A stretch of 64,000 nt of DNA. Origin: Actinomycetospora lemnae (GTDB lineage Bacteria > Actinomycetota > Actinomycetes > Mycobacteriales > Pseudonocardiaceae). A model generated the notes under the pieces. It was not told the origin of the DNA. It ran no database searches and was given only the letters and a program-made list of their open reading frames with translations. The stretch's first letter is position 1; every line of letters starts with the position of its first letter. This document shows, in pieces, positions 44,666 through 52,371 of this stretch. Position numbers and translations under genes: made by a program. The stretch lies in assembly GCF_028737315.1 (NCBI RefSeq), contig NZ_JAQZAO010000001.1:1-64000 (forward strand), in the 5' to 3' direction.

Positions 44666-45427
44666 TCAGGGCAGGCCGCCGGTGGCGCGCAGCGACTGCC
44701 CGGTGATCCAGCGACCGTCGGGACCGCAGAGGAACGCGACGACGGCGGCGACGTCGTCGGGGCGGCCGAGGCGTCGCAGCGGGGTGAGCGGGGCGAGGGC
44801 GGCCTCGAGGTCGACGCCGGGGTTGTTGGTGCGCAGGAGGTCGGTGTCGGTGGCGCCGGGCAGGACGGTGTTGACGGTGACGCCGCGGGCGCCGAGGTCG
44901 CGGGCCGCGCAGGCGGCGAACTGCTCGACCGCGGCCTTGCTCGCGGCGTGCACGGCGACGGCGGCGGTGGGCGCCACCGTGTTGAGGGTCGAGACGTTGA
45001 CGATGCGCCCATCGTCGCGCAGGCGGGTGTAGGCCTCGCGCATGAGCGCGAACACCGACCAGGTGTTGACGCGCATCAGCCGGTCGTAGTCCTCGTCGGT
45101 GGTCTCGTCGATCGGCACGGGTCGTACGGACGAGCCGGCGTTGTTCACGAGGACGTCCAGGCCCTCGAGGCGCTCCTCGGCGGCGTCGTAGAGCCGGCGC
45201 GGGGCGTCCCGGTCGGTGAAGTCGGCCTGCTCCGCCCAGGCCCGCCCGTCGGCGGCCTCGACGGCGGCCAGCACGGCGTCCGCGGCGGCCCGGTCGGTGG
45301 CGTAGCTGAACACCACCGACGCCCCGTCGGCTGCCAGGCGCTCCACCACCGCCCGCCCGATCCCGCGCGACCCGCCCGTGACCAGGGCCGTCCTCCCTGC
45401 CAGCGGTGATCTCGTCGGTGACGTCAC
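44666..45427 (-). CDS. SDR-family oxidoreductase homologue with altered active site
   Basis: A 253-residue classical short-chain dehydrogenase fold. The cofactor motif TGGSRGIG, the NNAG motif and the C-terminal ITGQSLRATGG are intact. At the active site, however, the usual Y-x-x-x-K reads H-A-A-S-K, and the usual Ser 13 residues earlier is Thr (NVST). Tyr to His and Ser to Thr would strongly affect normal hydride-transfer chemistry, so it may be inactive or have another role. GTG 45427. It lies 32 bases downstream of the ECF42 sigma gene in the same direction, probably in its operon. Confidence 0.88.
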   Translation of the reverse strand: MTSPTRSPLAGRTALVTGGSRGIGRAVVERLAADGASVVFSYATDRAAADAVLAAVEAADGRAWAEQADFTDRDAPRRLYDAAEERLEGLDVLVNNAGSSVRPVPIDETTDEDYDRLMRVNTWSVFALMREAYTRLRDDGRIVNVSTLNTVAPTAAVAVHAASKAAVEQFAACAARDLGARGVTVNTVLPGATDTDLLRTNNPGVDLEAALAPLTPLRRLGRPDDVAAVVAFLCGPDGRWITGQSLRATGGLP

Positions 45428-45459
45428 GGGGGCAGCGTGGCACGCCGGGGTCGGGGTGC

Positions 45460-46710
45460 TCAGGGGCCCAGCAGCTGGCGGACGCGCGCGGCCTCGCGGG
45501 TGAGGTGGTCGCGCTCGGGCACGCTGGTCGCGACGCGCGCGGCCTCGGCGTAGAGCTCGGCGGCCCGGGCGAGGTCGCCGGCGCGTTCGTGCAGGTAGGC
45601 CGCGGCCGCGGTGCGGCGGGGCAGGCCGGGGTCCACCTCGGCGAGCGCCGTCAGGCCGGCCTGCGGGCCGTCGGCCTCGCCGACAGCCACGGCGCGGTTG
45701 AGCCGCACCACCGGGCTGTCGGTGATCGCCAGCAGCTCGTCGTACCACTCGACGATCTGCACCCAGTCCGTCTCCTCGGTGCTCGGGGCGTCGGCGTGCA
45801 GGGCCGCGATCGCCGCCTGGGCCTGGTACTCGCCCAGCCGGTCGCGGGCCAGGGCGGCCTGGAGGATCGCGACGCCCTCGGCGATCAGGGCGGTGTCCCA
45901 GCGCGACCGGTCCTGCTGCGCGAGCGGGACGAGCCGCCCGCCGGGCCCCGTGCGGGAGGCGCGCCGGGCCTGGTGGAGCAGCATGAGCGCGAGCAGTCCC
46001 GCGACCTCGGGCTCGTCGGTGAGGGCGGCGAGCTGGCGGGCGAGACGGATCGCCTCGCCCGCCACGTCGACGTCGCCGCCGTAGCCCTCGTTGAAGACGA
46101 GGTAGAGCACCCGGAGCACGGTGGCGAGGTCGCCGGGCTGGTCGAGGGGCAGGTCGGCGATCCGCCGCTTGGCGCGGCTGATCCGCTGCGCCATGGTCGC
46201 CTCGGGCACGAGGTGGGCGGCCGCGATCTGCCGGGTGGTCAGGCCGCCGACCGCCCGCAGCGTGAGCGCGACGGCCGCGGCCGGCGGCAGGGTGGGGTGG
46301 GCGCAGAGGAAGTAGAGCCGCAGCGTGTCGTCCGTGGCGGGCGCGGGGCCGGCCGGCGGCTCGGCGTCGACCGCCAGCTCCCGCCCCTGCCGCGACGACT
46401 CGGCGCGGACGGCGTCGAGGAACTTCCGCCAGGCGACGGCCACCAGCCACGCCTTCGGGTCCCGCGGCGGGTCGTCGGGCCAGGTGTCGAGGGCGCGGAT
46501 CAGCGCCTCCTGCACCGCGTCCTCGGCCGACGCGAAGTCCGCGCCCCGCCGGCCGAGGACGCTGATCACCGCGGGCACCAGCTCGCGCAGCAGCGCCTCG
46601 TCCACCCGGACGGTGCCGGCCGTCGCCTCCCCCACGTGGACCACCTCCTCCGCGTGGTCCGACGACCCGCTGCTCGCCACGTCGTCTGCGCTGCCCGCCA
46701 CGTCGCCCAC
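45460..46710 (-). CDS. ECF42-type RNA polymerase sigma factor with TPR-like C-terminal domain
   Basis: About 416 residues. The N-terminal third has sigma region 2 (DFASAEDAVQEALIRALDTW, DPKAWLVAVAWRKFLDAVR) and region 4 (LTTRQIAAAHLVPEATMAQR). The long C-terminal extension (LYLVFNEGYGG, WYDELLAITDSPVVRLNRAVAVGEADG) is the TPR-like domain that marks ECF42 factors, which have no classical anti-sigma. The 5' end is low complexity, so the start may lie further in. The DGPF gene is 31 bases upstream, the standard ECF42 partner. Predicted ECF42-type promoters lie before the DGPF and VOC genes. Confidence 0.92.
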   Translation of the reverse strand: MGDVAGSADDVASSGSSDHAEEVVHVGEATAGTVRVDEALLRELVPAVISVLGRRGADFASAEDAVQEALIRALDTWPDDPPRDPKAWLVAVAWRKFLDAVRAESSRQGRELAVDAEPPAGPAPATDDTLRLYFLCAHPTLPPAAAVALTLRAVGGLTTRQIAAAHLVPEATMAQRISRAKRRIADLPLDQPGDLATVLRVLYLVFNEGYGGDVDVAGEAIRLARQLAALTDEPEVAGLLALMLLHQARRASRTGPGGRLVPLAQQDRSRWDTALIAEGVAILQAALARDRLGEYQAQAAIAALHADAPSTEETDWVQIVEWYDELLAITDSPVVRLNRAVAVGEADGPQAGLTALAEVDPGLPRRTAAAAYLHERAGDLARAAELYAEAARVATSVPERDHLTREAARVRQLLGP

Positions 46711-46741
46711 CTGCCGTGTCTCGCGCCTCTCGTCGGCCGGC

Positions 46742-47149
46742 TCAGTCCGTCCCGCCGGGCACCCCGGTGAGGAACGGCCGGACCTCGAGCCACTCGTGGA
46801 TCGGCTCCCCGCCGGCGCCGGGTGCCGCGGAGAGCTCGCCGGCCAGCTCGACCGCGCGGTCCCAGGACTCGACGTCGATGATCATCCAGCCCGCGATGAG
46901 GTCCTTGGTCTCGGCGAAGGGACCGTCGGTCACCGGCGGACGGCCCTCGCCGTCGAAGCGCACGAACGCTCCCTCGGACGACAGCGCCTGGCTGTCGACG
47001 AACTCGCCGGTCTCCTGCAGGCGGGAGGCGAAGTCGCTCATGTACTGCATGTGGGCGTCGACCTCCTCCGGCGTCCACTTCTCCATGGGCGTGAACTCGA
47101 CGGCCGGGGCCGGGCCGCCGCGGTAGTGCTTCAGGAGCAGGTACTTCAT
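46742..47149 (-). CDS. YCII/DGPF-domain protein
   Basis: A 135-residue protein of the YCII-related (DGPF) family, named after its motif, visible here as VTDGPFAETKDLIAGW. These proteins are the regular targets and neighbours of ECF42 sigma factors; the biochemical role is not established. ATG 47149 has GGAGGAG about ten bases upstream. A candidate ECF42 promoter at 47211-47237 lies 60 bases ahead. Confidence 0.93.
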   Translation of the reverse strand: MKYLLLKHYRGGPAPAVEFTPMEKWTPEEVDAHMQYMSDFASRLQETGEFVDSQALSSEGAFVRFDGEGRPPVTDGPFAETKDLIAGWMIIDVESWDRAVELAGELSAAPGAGGEPIHEWLEVRPFLTGVPGGTD

Positions 47150-47210
47150 GGTCGGTCTCCTCCGTGGTCGCGCGGTCCGGGCCGGTCGCTCGGGCCGCTC
47201 GTACTCCTGG

Positions 47211-47237
47211 GACGGTGCCGGTGCGGCGTTCTCGACA
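47211..47237 (-). promoter_or_regulatory. ECF42-type promoter before the DGPF gene
   Basis: On the minus strand TGTCGA (47237-47232), a 17-base spacer and CGTC (47214-47211). TGTCGA and CG(A/T)C are the words reported for ECF42 in Streptomyces. The downstream bases are very similar to those after the VOC-gene promoter at 47751-47777. Confidence 0.65.
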
Positions 47238-47264
47238 GCTCCGGCGAGAATCTTCTCCTCGTCC

Positions 47265-47702
47265 TCAGCGGAGCTCCTCGGCGAGCGCGACGATGATCCC
47301 CTCCGGGCCGCGGACGTAGCAGAGCCGATAGATGTCCGCGAACCGCGCGATCTCGCCGACGAGGTCGTAGCCGATCGCCCGCAGCCGCGCCACGGTGGCG
47401 TCGACGTCGTCGACGGCGAACATGAGGCGCCGCAGGCCGACGGTGTTGGCCGGGGCGTGGGGCTCGGCGGTGGTGGCCTCCGGGGTGTCGAACCTCGTCA
47501 GCTCCAGGCGGTCGCGGCCGTCCGGGGTCTGCACGAACGCGATCTCGACGCGCACGCCCTCGAGCCCGACCACGCGGTCCACCCACTCGCCCTCGACCGG
47601 CCCCCGGTCGCCCAGCTCCAGCCCGAGCTCCAGGAAGAACGCGATCGCGTTCTCGAGGTCGTCGACGACGACACCGACATGGTCCAGGCGCTGCACGGCC
47701 AT
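47265..47702 (-). CDS. VOC-family (glyoxalase-like) protein
   Basis: A 145-residue vicinal-oxygen-chelate fold protein. LDHVGVVVDDLENAIAFFLE and the later LRRLMFAVDDVDATVARLRA mark the two beta-alpha-beta modules, with FADIYRLCYVRGPEGIIVALAEE at the end. The arrangement is close to methylmalonyl-CoA epimerase and glyoxalase-like enzymes; the substrate is unknown. ATG 47702 has GGAGGA six bases upstream. An ECF42-type promoter (47751-47777) lies directly before it, so it belongs to the ECF42 regulon. Confidence 0.9.
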   Translation of the reverse strand: MAVQRLDHVGVVVDDLENAIAFFLELGLELGDRGPVEGEWVDRVVGLEGVRVEIAFVQTPDGRDRLELTRFDTPEATTAEPHAPANTVGLRRLMFAVDDVDATVARLRAIGYDLVGEIARFADIYRLCYVRGPEGIIVALAEELR

Positions 47703-47750
47703 GGCTGTCCTCCTTCGTCCCGCGGCCCCGGCGGCCGCTCGTGCTCCGGG

Positions 47751-47777
47751 GACGGAGCCCGCGCCACGACCTCGACG
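47751..47777 (-). promoter_or_regulatory. ECF42-type promoter before the VOC gene
   Basis: On the minus strand CGTCGA (47777-47772), a 17-base spacer and CGTC (47754-47751), differing from the DGPF promoter in the first base of the -35. The following sequence CCCCGGAGCACGAGCGG is nearly the same as that behind the DGPF promoter, suggesting duplication. Confidence 0.6.
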
Positions 47778-47930
47778 ACCACCGGAGGATTCCGGAGCCG
47801 GCGCGACTCGCCGGGTCGGCGACGTCTCGGGGCCCGGCCGCATCCCCGTGCGGTGCGGGAGGCGCGCGGGTGCAGAGGAGGCGCGCGCGGGTGCAGGAAG
47901 TCCGCGCCCTCGACGGAGGGCCGGCGCTCC

Positions 47931-49991
47931 CTAGAAGGGCGGCGGGTCGGGGTCCTCGAGCGGGCCCTGAGCCGGCGTGGCAGGGCAGGGCGGGGTCGGC
48001 GAGGTCGGCGAGGTCGGCGAGGTCGGCGAGGTCGGGTCGGGAGCGGAAGGCCCGCGGGGACGCGGGTCGTCGTCCCACGCCGGGCCGTCGTCGGCGTACT
48101 GGTGGGGCTCGGTGCTCGACGGGACGGTGGGCGGACGGGGTGCCGGCAGCTCGTCGACCACCGGGCGAGGCGGTCGCTCGTAGGTGTGGCCGGTCGGGCT
48201 GGTCCAGCGGAACCACCCGGGTCGCGGCTGGGTGAGGGTCCAGCCACGGTCCTTGAGGTCGTGGTCGTGACCGCACGCGGGGCCGAGGTTCTCGACGAGC
48301 GTGAGGCCGCGGTCGAGCACCGACCGGGTGTGGTCGATCTCCGCCTCGAGCGCCGAGGCACCGCAGGGAGGGAAGACGCACGACCGGTCGCGCATGGTGA
48401 TCCACCGCCGCAGCGCCGCGGACGGGAAGCGTGCGAGTGCTTCGCGGGCGCGCCGTCGCCGGCGCGCGGCGACCCGCGCCCAGGTGTCGGCATCCATCCG
48501 TGAGGAGCGAGTGCGCTCGTCCTCGACCCGCTGCTCCGCTCGCCGGGCGGCCTCGTCCTCGGCGCGGGCCGTGCGCCACTGCTGGAGCTGGTGCTGGAGA
48601 TCGGTGAGGAACCGCTGCCAGCCGGGATGGTCGCCCGGGTGGAGGCGGTCGAGCAGGGCCGCGTCGACGTGCAGCTCGACCACCGGGCGGGGAGCACCCG
48701 GCATCGCCGGCTCCTGCGGCGTCGTGGTGGTCTCGGCGGGGCGGTGGCGGGTGATGAGGGCGGCGACCAGGGCGCCGTCGGCGTCGGTGACCGCCACCCG
48801 CCACTCGCCGTCGGCGTGGGCCGCGGCGAGCTCGCGCGCCACCCCCGCGGTGACCACGCCCCAGCCCGGCAGGCGAGCGGGTCGTTCGTCGAGCCGGAGC
48901 AGCGTGCCCAGCCCCACCCGCAGCTCGAACCGCGACTGCCGCGTCGGCCGCCGCGCACCACGATCGGCGGCCGGGGCGTCGCTGTCCGGCCCGTCTTCAG
49001 GAGCGCCGCCGCCACCACCGTCATCCGTCGCGTCGGCACCCGCGGCCTCGTCAGCCCCGGCCTCGTCCGCCCCGGCCTCGCCAGCCCCGGCGCCGTGATG
49101 CCAGGCGTCCTCGCAGGCAGTGCCGTCACCGGGCGCCGCCGGCGGCGCGTCGGCGGGGTCGGGCGCGCGGCGCGGCCGCGGGTCGTCGGGCTGGGCCGCG
49201 GCGAGCACGGCCGCGACGAGCTGGGCGTCGGAGGCGCCGGCGTTGTCGGGATGGAAGACGGCGAGGAAGACGTCGGCGCGGATGGTCTCGATCAGCCCGG
49301 GGTGCCCCGCCGCCTGGGCCCGGGCGGCGAGGACGTTGATGCGCCGCACGGTGCGCACCCCGCCCTCGAGGGGCAGGTCCATCGCGGAGAGGTTGACGGT
49401 ACCCGCCTCGGTGCACCGCGCACGGACGCGACGCTGGCGGCGGTGCTGGCGGTAGAGCTTCTCCGCCCACGCCGGGTCGAGGGCCTTGGCGAGCGCCTGG
49501 ATGCGGTCGATCAACCGCGAGGGCGTCAGCGTCGCCGCCTCGTCCACCAGCTCGCCGATGACGGTGGCGGCGTGCTCCTGCGCCAGCGCCGTGGTCCAGC
49601 GCACGAGGATCGCGACCCGCTGCTCGTCGATCCGCCCCTCCCGCCACGCGGCGCCGAGTCGGGGGTGGTGCTCCGCGGCGTCGGCGAGGTCGAGCACCCG
49701 GGCCACGGCCGTGCGGGACGCCGCGAGCACGATGCGCAGCTCGCCGCCCGCCTCCGGCACGTCCCTCTCGGCCCGCCCGCCCGGCTCGCCCGGATCGGCC
49801 AGGGCGGCCTCGCGGGCGCACGCGTGGAAGCAGGCCTGCTGGTGGGCGACCTGGCGGCGCTGGGCGGCCACCAGGCGCACCGTGTCGGACGGCGACACCC
49901 GCCGCGGATCGATCCGCTCGAGGACGGCTCCCAGCGCGGCGGCCACCGGCGGGGGTCTCCTCGAGCCCCGCCGGCACCTCCTGCCAGCCAT
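47931..49991 (-). CDS. 13E12-family HNH endonuclease-like protein (DUF222-HNH)
   Basis: About 686 residues in the main frame. The DUF222-like N-terminal half (VRLVAAQRRQVAHQQACFHA; WTTALAQEHAATVIGELVDE) is followed by an acidic linker and an HNH nuclease-like domain (MRDRSCVFPPCG, EIDHTRSV, CGHDHDLK). A TSP repeat tail is coded by a 9-bp repeat. ATG 49991 opens this frame and yields a basic start (MAGRRCRRGSRRPP). In the next frame a more natural acidic start (VFDDGWQEVPAGLEE) joins the main frame if one base of the five-G run at 49951-49955 is removed, so a frameshift or sequencing error is possible. A perfect LexA box covers the start region. Copies of this family are SOS-controlled in M. 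tuberculosis. Confidence 0.85.
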   Translation of the reverse strand: MAGRRCRRGSRRPPPVAAALGAVLERIDPRRVSPSDTVRLVAAQRRQVAHQQACFHACAREAALADPGEPGGRAERDVPEAGGELRIVLAASRTAVARVLDLADAAEHHPRLGAAWREGRIDEQRVAILVRWTTALAQEHAATVIGELVDEAATLTPSRLIDRIQALAKALDPAWAEKLYRQHRRQRRVRARCTEAGTVNLSAMDLPLEGGVRTVRRINVLAARAQAAGHPGLIETIRADVFLAVFHPDNAGASDAQLVAAVLAAAQPDDPRPRRAPDPADAPPAAPGDGTACEDAWHHGAGAGEAGADEAGADEAAGADATDDGGGGGAPEDGPDSDAPAADRGARRPTRQSRFELRVGLGTLLRLDERPARLPGWGVVTAGVARELAAAHADGEWRVAVTDADGALVAALITRHRPAETTTTPQEPAMPGAPRPVVELHVDAALLDRLHPGDHPGWQRFLTDLQHQLQQWRTARAEDEAARRAEQRVEDERTRSSRMDADTWARVAARRRRRAREALARFPSAALRRWITMRDRSCVFPPCGASALEAEIDHTRSVLDRGLTLVENLGPACGHDHDLKDRGWTLTQPRPGWFRWTSPTGHTYERPPRPVVDELPAPRPPTVPSSTEPHQYADDGPAWDDDPRPRGPSAPDPTSPTSPTSPTSPTPPCPATPAQGPLEDPDPPPF
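47996..48034. repeat. 9-bp tandem repeat in the 13E12 gene
   Basis: GAGGTCGGC occurs four times head to tail, coding the TSP tripeptide repeat near the C-terminus on the minus strand. Confidence 0.85.
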
Positions 49992-49993
49992 CG

Positions 49994-50009
49994 TCGAACA
50001 CGTGTTCGA
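49994..50009. promoter_or_regulatory. Perfect LexA (SOS) box
   Basis: TCGAACACGTGTTCGA is a perfect 16-bp palindrome and fits the Gram-positive/mycobacterial SOS consensus CGAAC-N4-GTTCG exactly. It lies immediately upstream of the ATG at 49991 and overlaps an alternative GTG start of the 13E12 gene. Confidence 0.9.
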
Positions 50010-50046
50010 GTCTAGCGAGCACCCCCGACACGCGGGGCCACGTCGG

Positions 50047-50841
50047 TCAGATCTGCTGGACCCACGCGACCACGAGCAGCACCGCACCCAGCGCCACCAG
50101 CACCGACCCCGGTACGACCCACCCCCGCCGACCCCGCCCGAGCAGCTGCTCGCCGAGCGCCACGTGCAGCGCTGCGAGCCCCCACCAGGCCGGCGCCAGC
50201 ACCACCAGCACCCCGACCCACACCCACGCGTGCGCCGCCCACGCCCCCGCCAGGCCCGGGCCGCCCCAGGCGTCGTCGTACGGGCCCTCCACGACGAACC
50301 CGTAGAACGGGCCCCGCGCCGTCGCCACCAGCGCCACCCAGGTCAGCCACCAGAACACCAGACCCTGCAGCAGGCCCAGCGCCCCGTGCAGCGAGACCCG
50401 CCAGCCGGGCACGCGGTCGGCGCCGACGGTGGTGGTCCGCACGCCGCCGCTCGCGAGGTGGCGCCGGGCGGTGTCCACGCCGCCCGCCGGGCCGCTGACC
50501 GCGACGGCCATCAGCTCGCCCGCCGACGCCGGCACCAGCCCGAGCCCGAACCCGAGCCGACGTCCGGCCCGGCGCCAGGCACCCCCGCCGGCTCGAGAGC
50601 CGCCCGCGGCCGCGGGACGGCCGCCACGGGCGAGACCCCCGGCCCGCGCGGCCGGCACCTCGACCGCCACCCCCACCGGCCCGTGGGGCGACGACACCGA
50701 CGGCACCGACGGCCCGGCCGACCCGGCCTGCTCGGTCGGCTCGGTCGGCTCGGCCCCGACCGACGCCGTCCCACCCCCGGGCCCACCCGGCGACGTCATG
50801 GCCAGCACGGACAGCGGCGCGGGGAGCGGGGCGTGGCTCAT
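50047..50841 (-). CDS. Membrane protein with disordered N-terminus, unknown function
   Basis: 264 residues. The first 90 are low complexity (Pro, Gly, Ser, Glu). The C-terminal half has about four hydrophobic helices (ALGLLQGLVFWWLTWVALVA; AWVWVGVLVVLAPAWWGLAA; GSVLVALGAVLLVVAWV). No family is recognised; the region around LGFGLGLVPASAGELMAVAV recalls the sensor-like membrane domains next to some actinobacterial kinases, but this is weak. The stop is 55 bases from the start of the 13E12 gene. Confidence 0.6.
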   Translation of the reverse strand: MSHAPLPAPLSVLAMTSPGGPGGGTASVGAEPTEPTEQAGSAGPSVPSVSSPHGPVGVAVEVPAARAGGLARGGRPAAAGGSRAGGGAWRRAGRRLGFGLGLVPASAGELMAVAVSGPAGGVDTARRHLASGGVRTTTVGADRVPGWRVSLHGALGLLQGLVFWWLTWVALVATARGPFYGFVVEGPYDDAWGGPGLAGAWAAHAWVWVGVLVVLAPAWWGLAALHVALGEQLLGRGRRGWVVPGSVLVALGAVLLVVAWVQQI

Positions 50842-50914
50842 GCCCCGGAACGCTAGGGATCACCGATCCCCGGCGAATCAGCCCGAGGGACCGGATCCGC
50901 CTCCCCCTGAGGTA

Positions 50915-51418
50915 CTACATCAGCTCCAGCACGAAGGGGAGCTCCTGCACCCCGTACCAGGCGAGCTCGTGGTCCTCGGCCTCGCCGAGGGTGAACTCGG
51001 CGTCCGGGTCCCCCAGGTCGGCGGCGTCCACGACCGCGGCGGCGGCCCGCACCGCGTCGCCGGCCTCCTCCAGGTCGAGGTGCACGGCTGCCAGCCGGGC
51101 CATCGGGATCGGGCCGGCCACGCGCACCACGGCGTCGTCGAGGTCGGGCCGCAGGGTGACGTCGTCGACGTCCGCGCTGACGACGGCCCGGCGCGGCGGC
51201 GCCGACGGATCCTCGGCCAGCTCCGTCGCCAGCAGGCGCAACGACGCCCGCGCGGCCTCGGTCATCGCGACGTACTCGAGCTCCTCGTCGTCCCCCACCG
51301 CGTACGCCTCGCGCAGCCGCGGCGTCAGCGCGAACGCGGTGCCCGAGAGCGGCTGCAGCTGCTCGGTCTCGAGCAGGCGCCGCAGACCGGCCACCGTCGC
51401 CGGGACGTAGATCCTCAC
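50915..51418 (-). CDS. DUF6912 family protein (Rv3231c-like)
   Basis: A 167-residue soluble protein starting VRIYVPATVAGLRRLLETEQ. PLSGTAFALTPRLREAYAVG and EELEYVAMTEAARASLRLL are the family's conserved blocks, as I recall from Rv3231c and relatives. No membrane segment or known catalytic motif. GTG 51418 overlaps the stop of the patatin gene (TGA at 51415-51417), so the two are coupled. Function unknown. Confidence 0.85.
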   Translation of the reverse strand: MRIYVPATVAGLRRLLETEQLQPLSGTAFALTPRLREAYAVGDDEELEYVAMTEAARASLRLLATELAEDPSAPPRRAVVSADVDDVTLRPDLDDAVVRVAGPIPMARLAAVHLDLEEAGDAVRAAAAVVDAADLGDPDAEFTLGEAEDHELAWYGVQELPFVLELM

Positions 51419-52371
51419 CGTTCCCCCGTCCTGTCCTCGCCCCACTTCGCCGCGGTCGTCCGCAGCGCCACCTGCGCGACCTCGGCCTGCTTGCGCGGGT
51501 CCATGACGTTCCACCCGGTGACGGCACGGTCCTCGGCGTCCGGGGCGTGCACGGTCACCGCGATCCCGGCCGCCCGCACCCGCGCCACCTCCTTGTCGGA
51601 GCGCCCGCCGATCAGCCCGCGCAGCCAGCCGTCGGTGGCGCCGACGGGATCCGACCACACCCTCGGCGCCGCCCCCGTCCGGGCCAGGGGCGCGAGCACG
51701 AGGGCCTCGTCGACGCGGGGCACGTCGGCGTCGAGCAGGAGGTCCGCCGACGTCGCCGAGCACACCCCGCCGTCGACGTACCGGCGCCCGCCGATCCGCA
51801 CCGGCGAGAACCAGCCCGGCACGGCGCACGACGCCGTCGCCGCCTCCGCCATCGTCGCGGGCGGCGCACCGGTGCGGCCGAACGGGACGCGGGCGCCGCT
51901 GTCGTAGTCCATGGCGACGATCCGGACCTGCGGCTGCTCCGGCCACTGCTCGTGGGCCCACTTGCTGGCCCAGCGGTGCAGCCCGGTGGTGTCACCGCGA
52001 CCGTTCGGCAGCAGCGCCGCCCCGAACGCCAGCGGCGGGAACCGCCCGGGTCGCCGGACGATCTCGCCCAGCAGCCGCAGCGACCCCGGCCCGACCCGCG
52101 GCATCGGTGGCAGACCCCGCCGCGCGGTCGACCTCGGGGCGCCCCGGGGTCGCGCCGGCGCGGGCGGCGGGTCGAGCAGCGACGCGAGCATGTCCGCCAC
52201 CGGCACCCCGCTCGCCAGCGCCGCGGACACGACCGAGCCCGCGGAGGTCCCGACCATCACCTCGGCCTCCCGCGCGTCGCGCCCGGTGGCCCGCTCCCAG
52301 GTCGTCAGTGCGGCGACCATCCAGGCGTAGCCGAGCTGGCCGCCGGTGCCCAGCACCAGACCGAAGGTCAC
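51415..52371 (-). CDS. Patatin-like phospholipase/esterase
   Basis: A 318-residue serine lipid hydrolase. The oxyanion glycine loop is GTGGQLGYAW, the nucleophile elbow is GTSAGS and the dyad Asp lies in YVDGGV. The overall length fits bacterial patatins. GTG 52371 overlaps the stop of the WS/DGAT gene, and the stop overlaps the DUF6912 start, forming a tightly packed three-gene operon that looks devoted to neutral-lipid or phospholipid turnover. Confidence 0.92.
   Translation of the reverse strand: MTFGLVLGTGGQLGYAWMVAALTTWERATGRDAREAEVMVGTSAGSVVSAALASGVPVADMLASLLDPPPAPARPRGAPRSTARRGLPPMPRVGPGSLRLLGEIVRRPGRFPPLAFGAALLPNGRGDTTGLHRWASKWAHEQWPEQPQVRIVAMDYDSGARVPFGRTGAPPATMAEAATASCAVPGWFSPVRIGGRRYVDGGVCSATSADLLLDADVPRVDEALVLAPLARTGAAPRVWSDPVGATDGWLRGLIGGRSDKEVARVRAAGIAVTVHAPDAEDRAVTGWNVMDPRKQAEVAQVALRTTAAKWGEDRTGER

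Noticed and set aside
42259-45012. 917-codon minus-strand frame over the photolyase-like and NERD genes
   Set aside because: The translation is repetitive and lacks motifs, and the plus-strand proteins have identifiable domains.
47703-47930. Possible gene between the VOC and 13E12 genes
   Set aside because: The frames there are short or low complexity, and the region is accounted for by the ECF42-type promoter and leader of the VOC gene.
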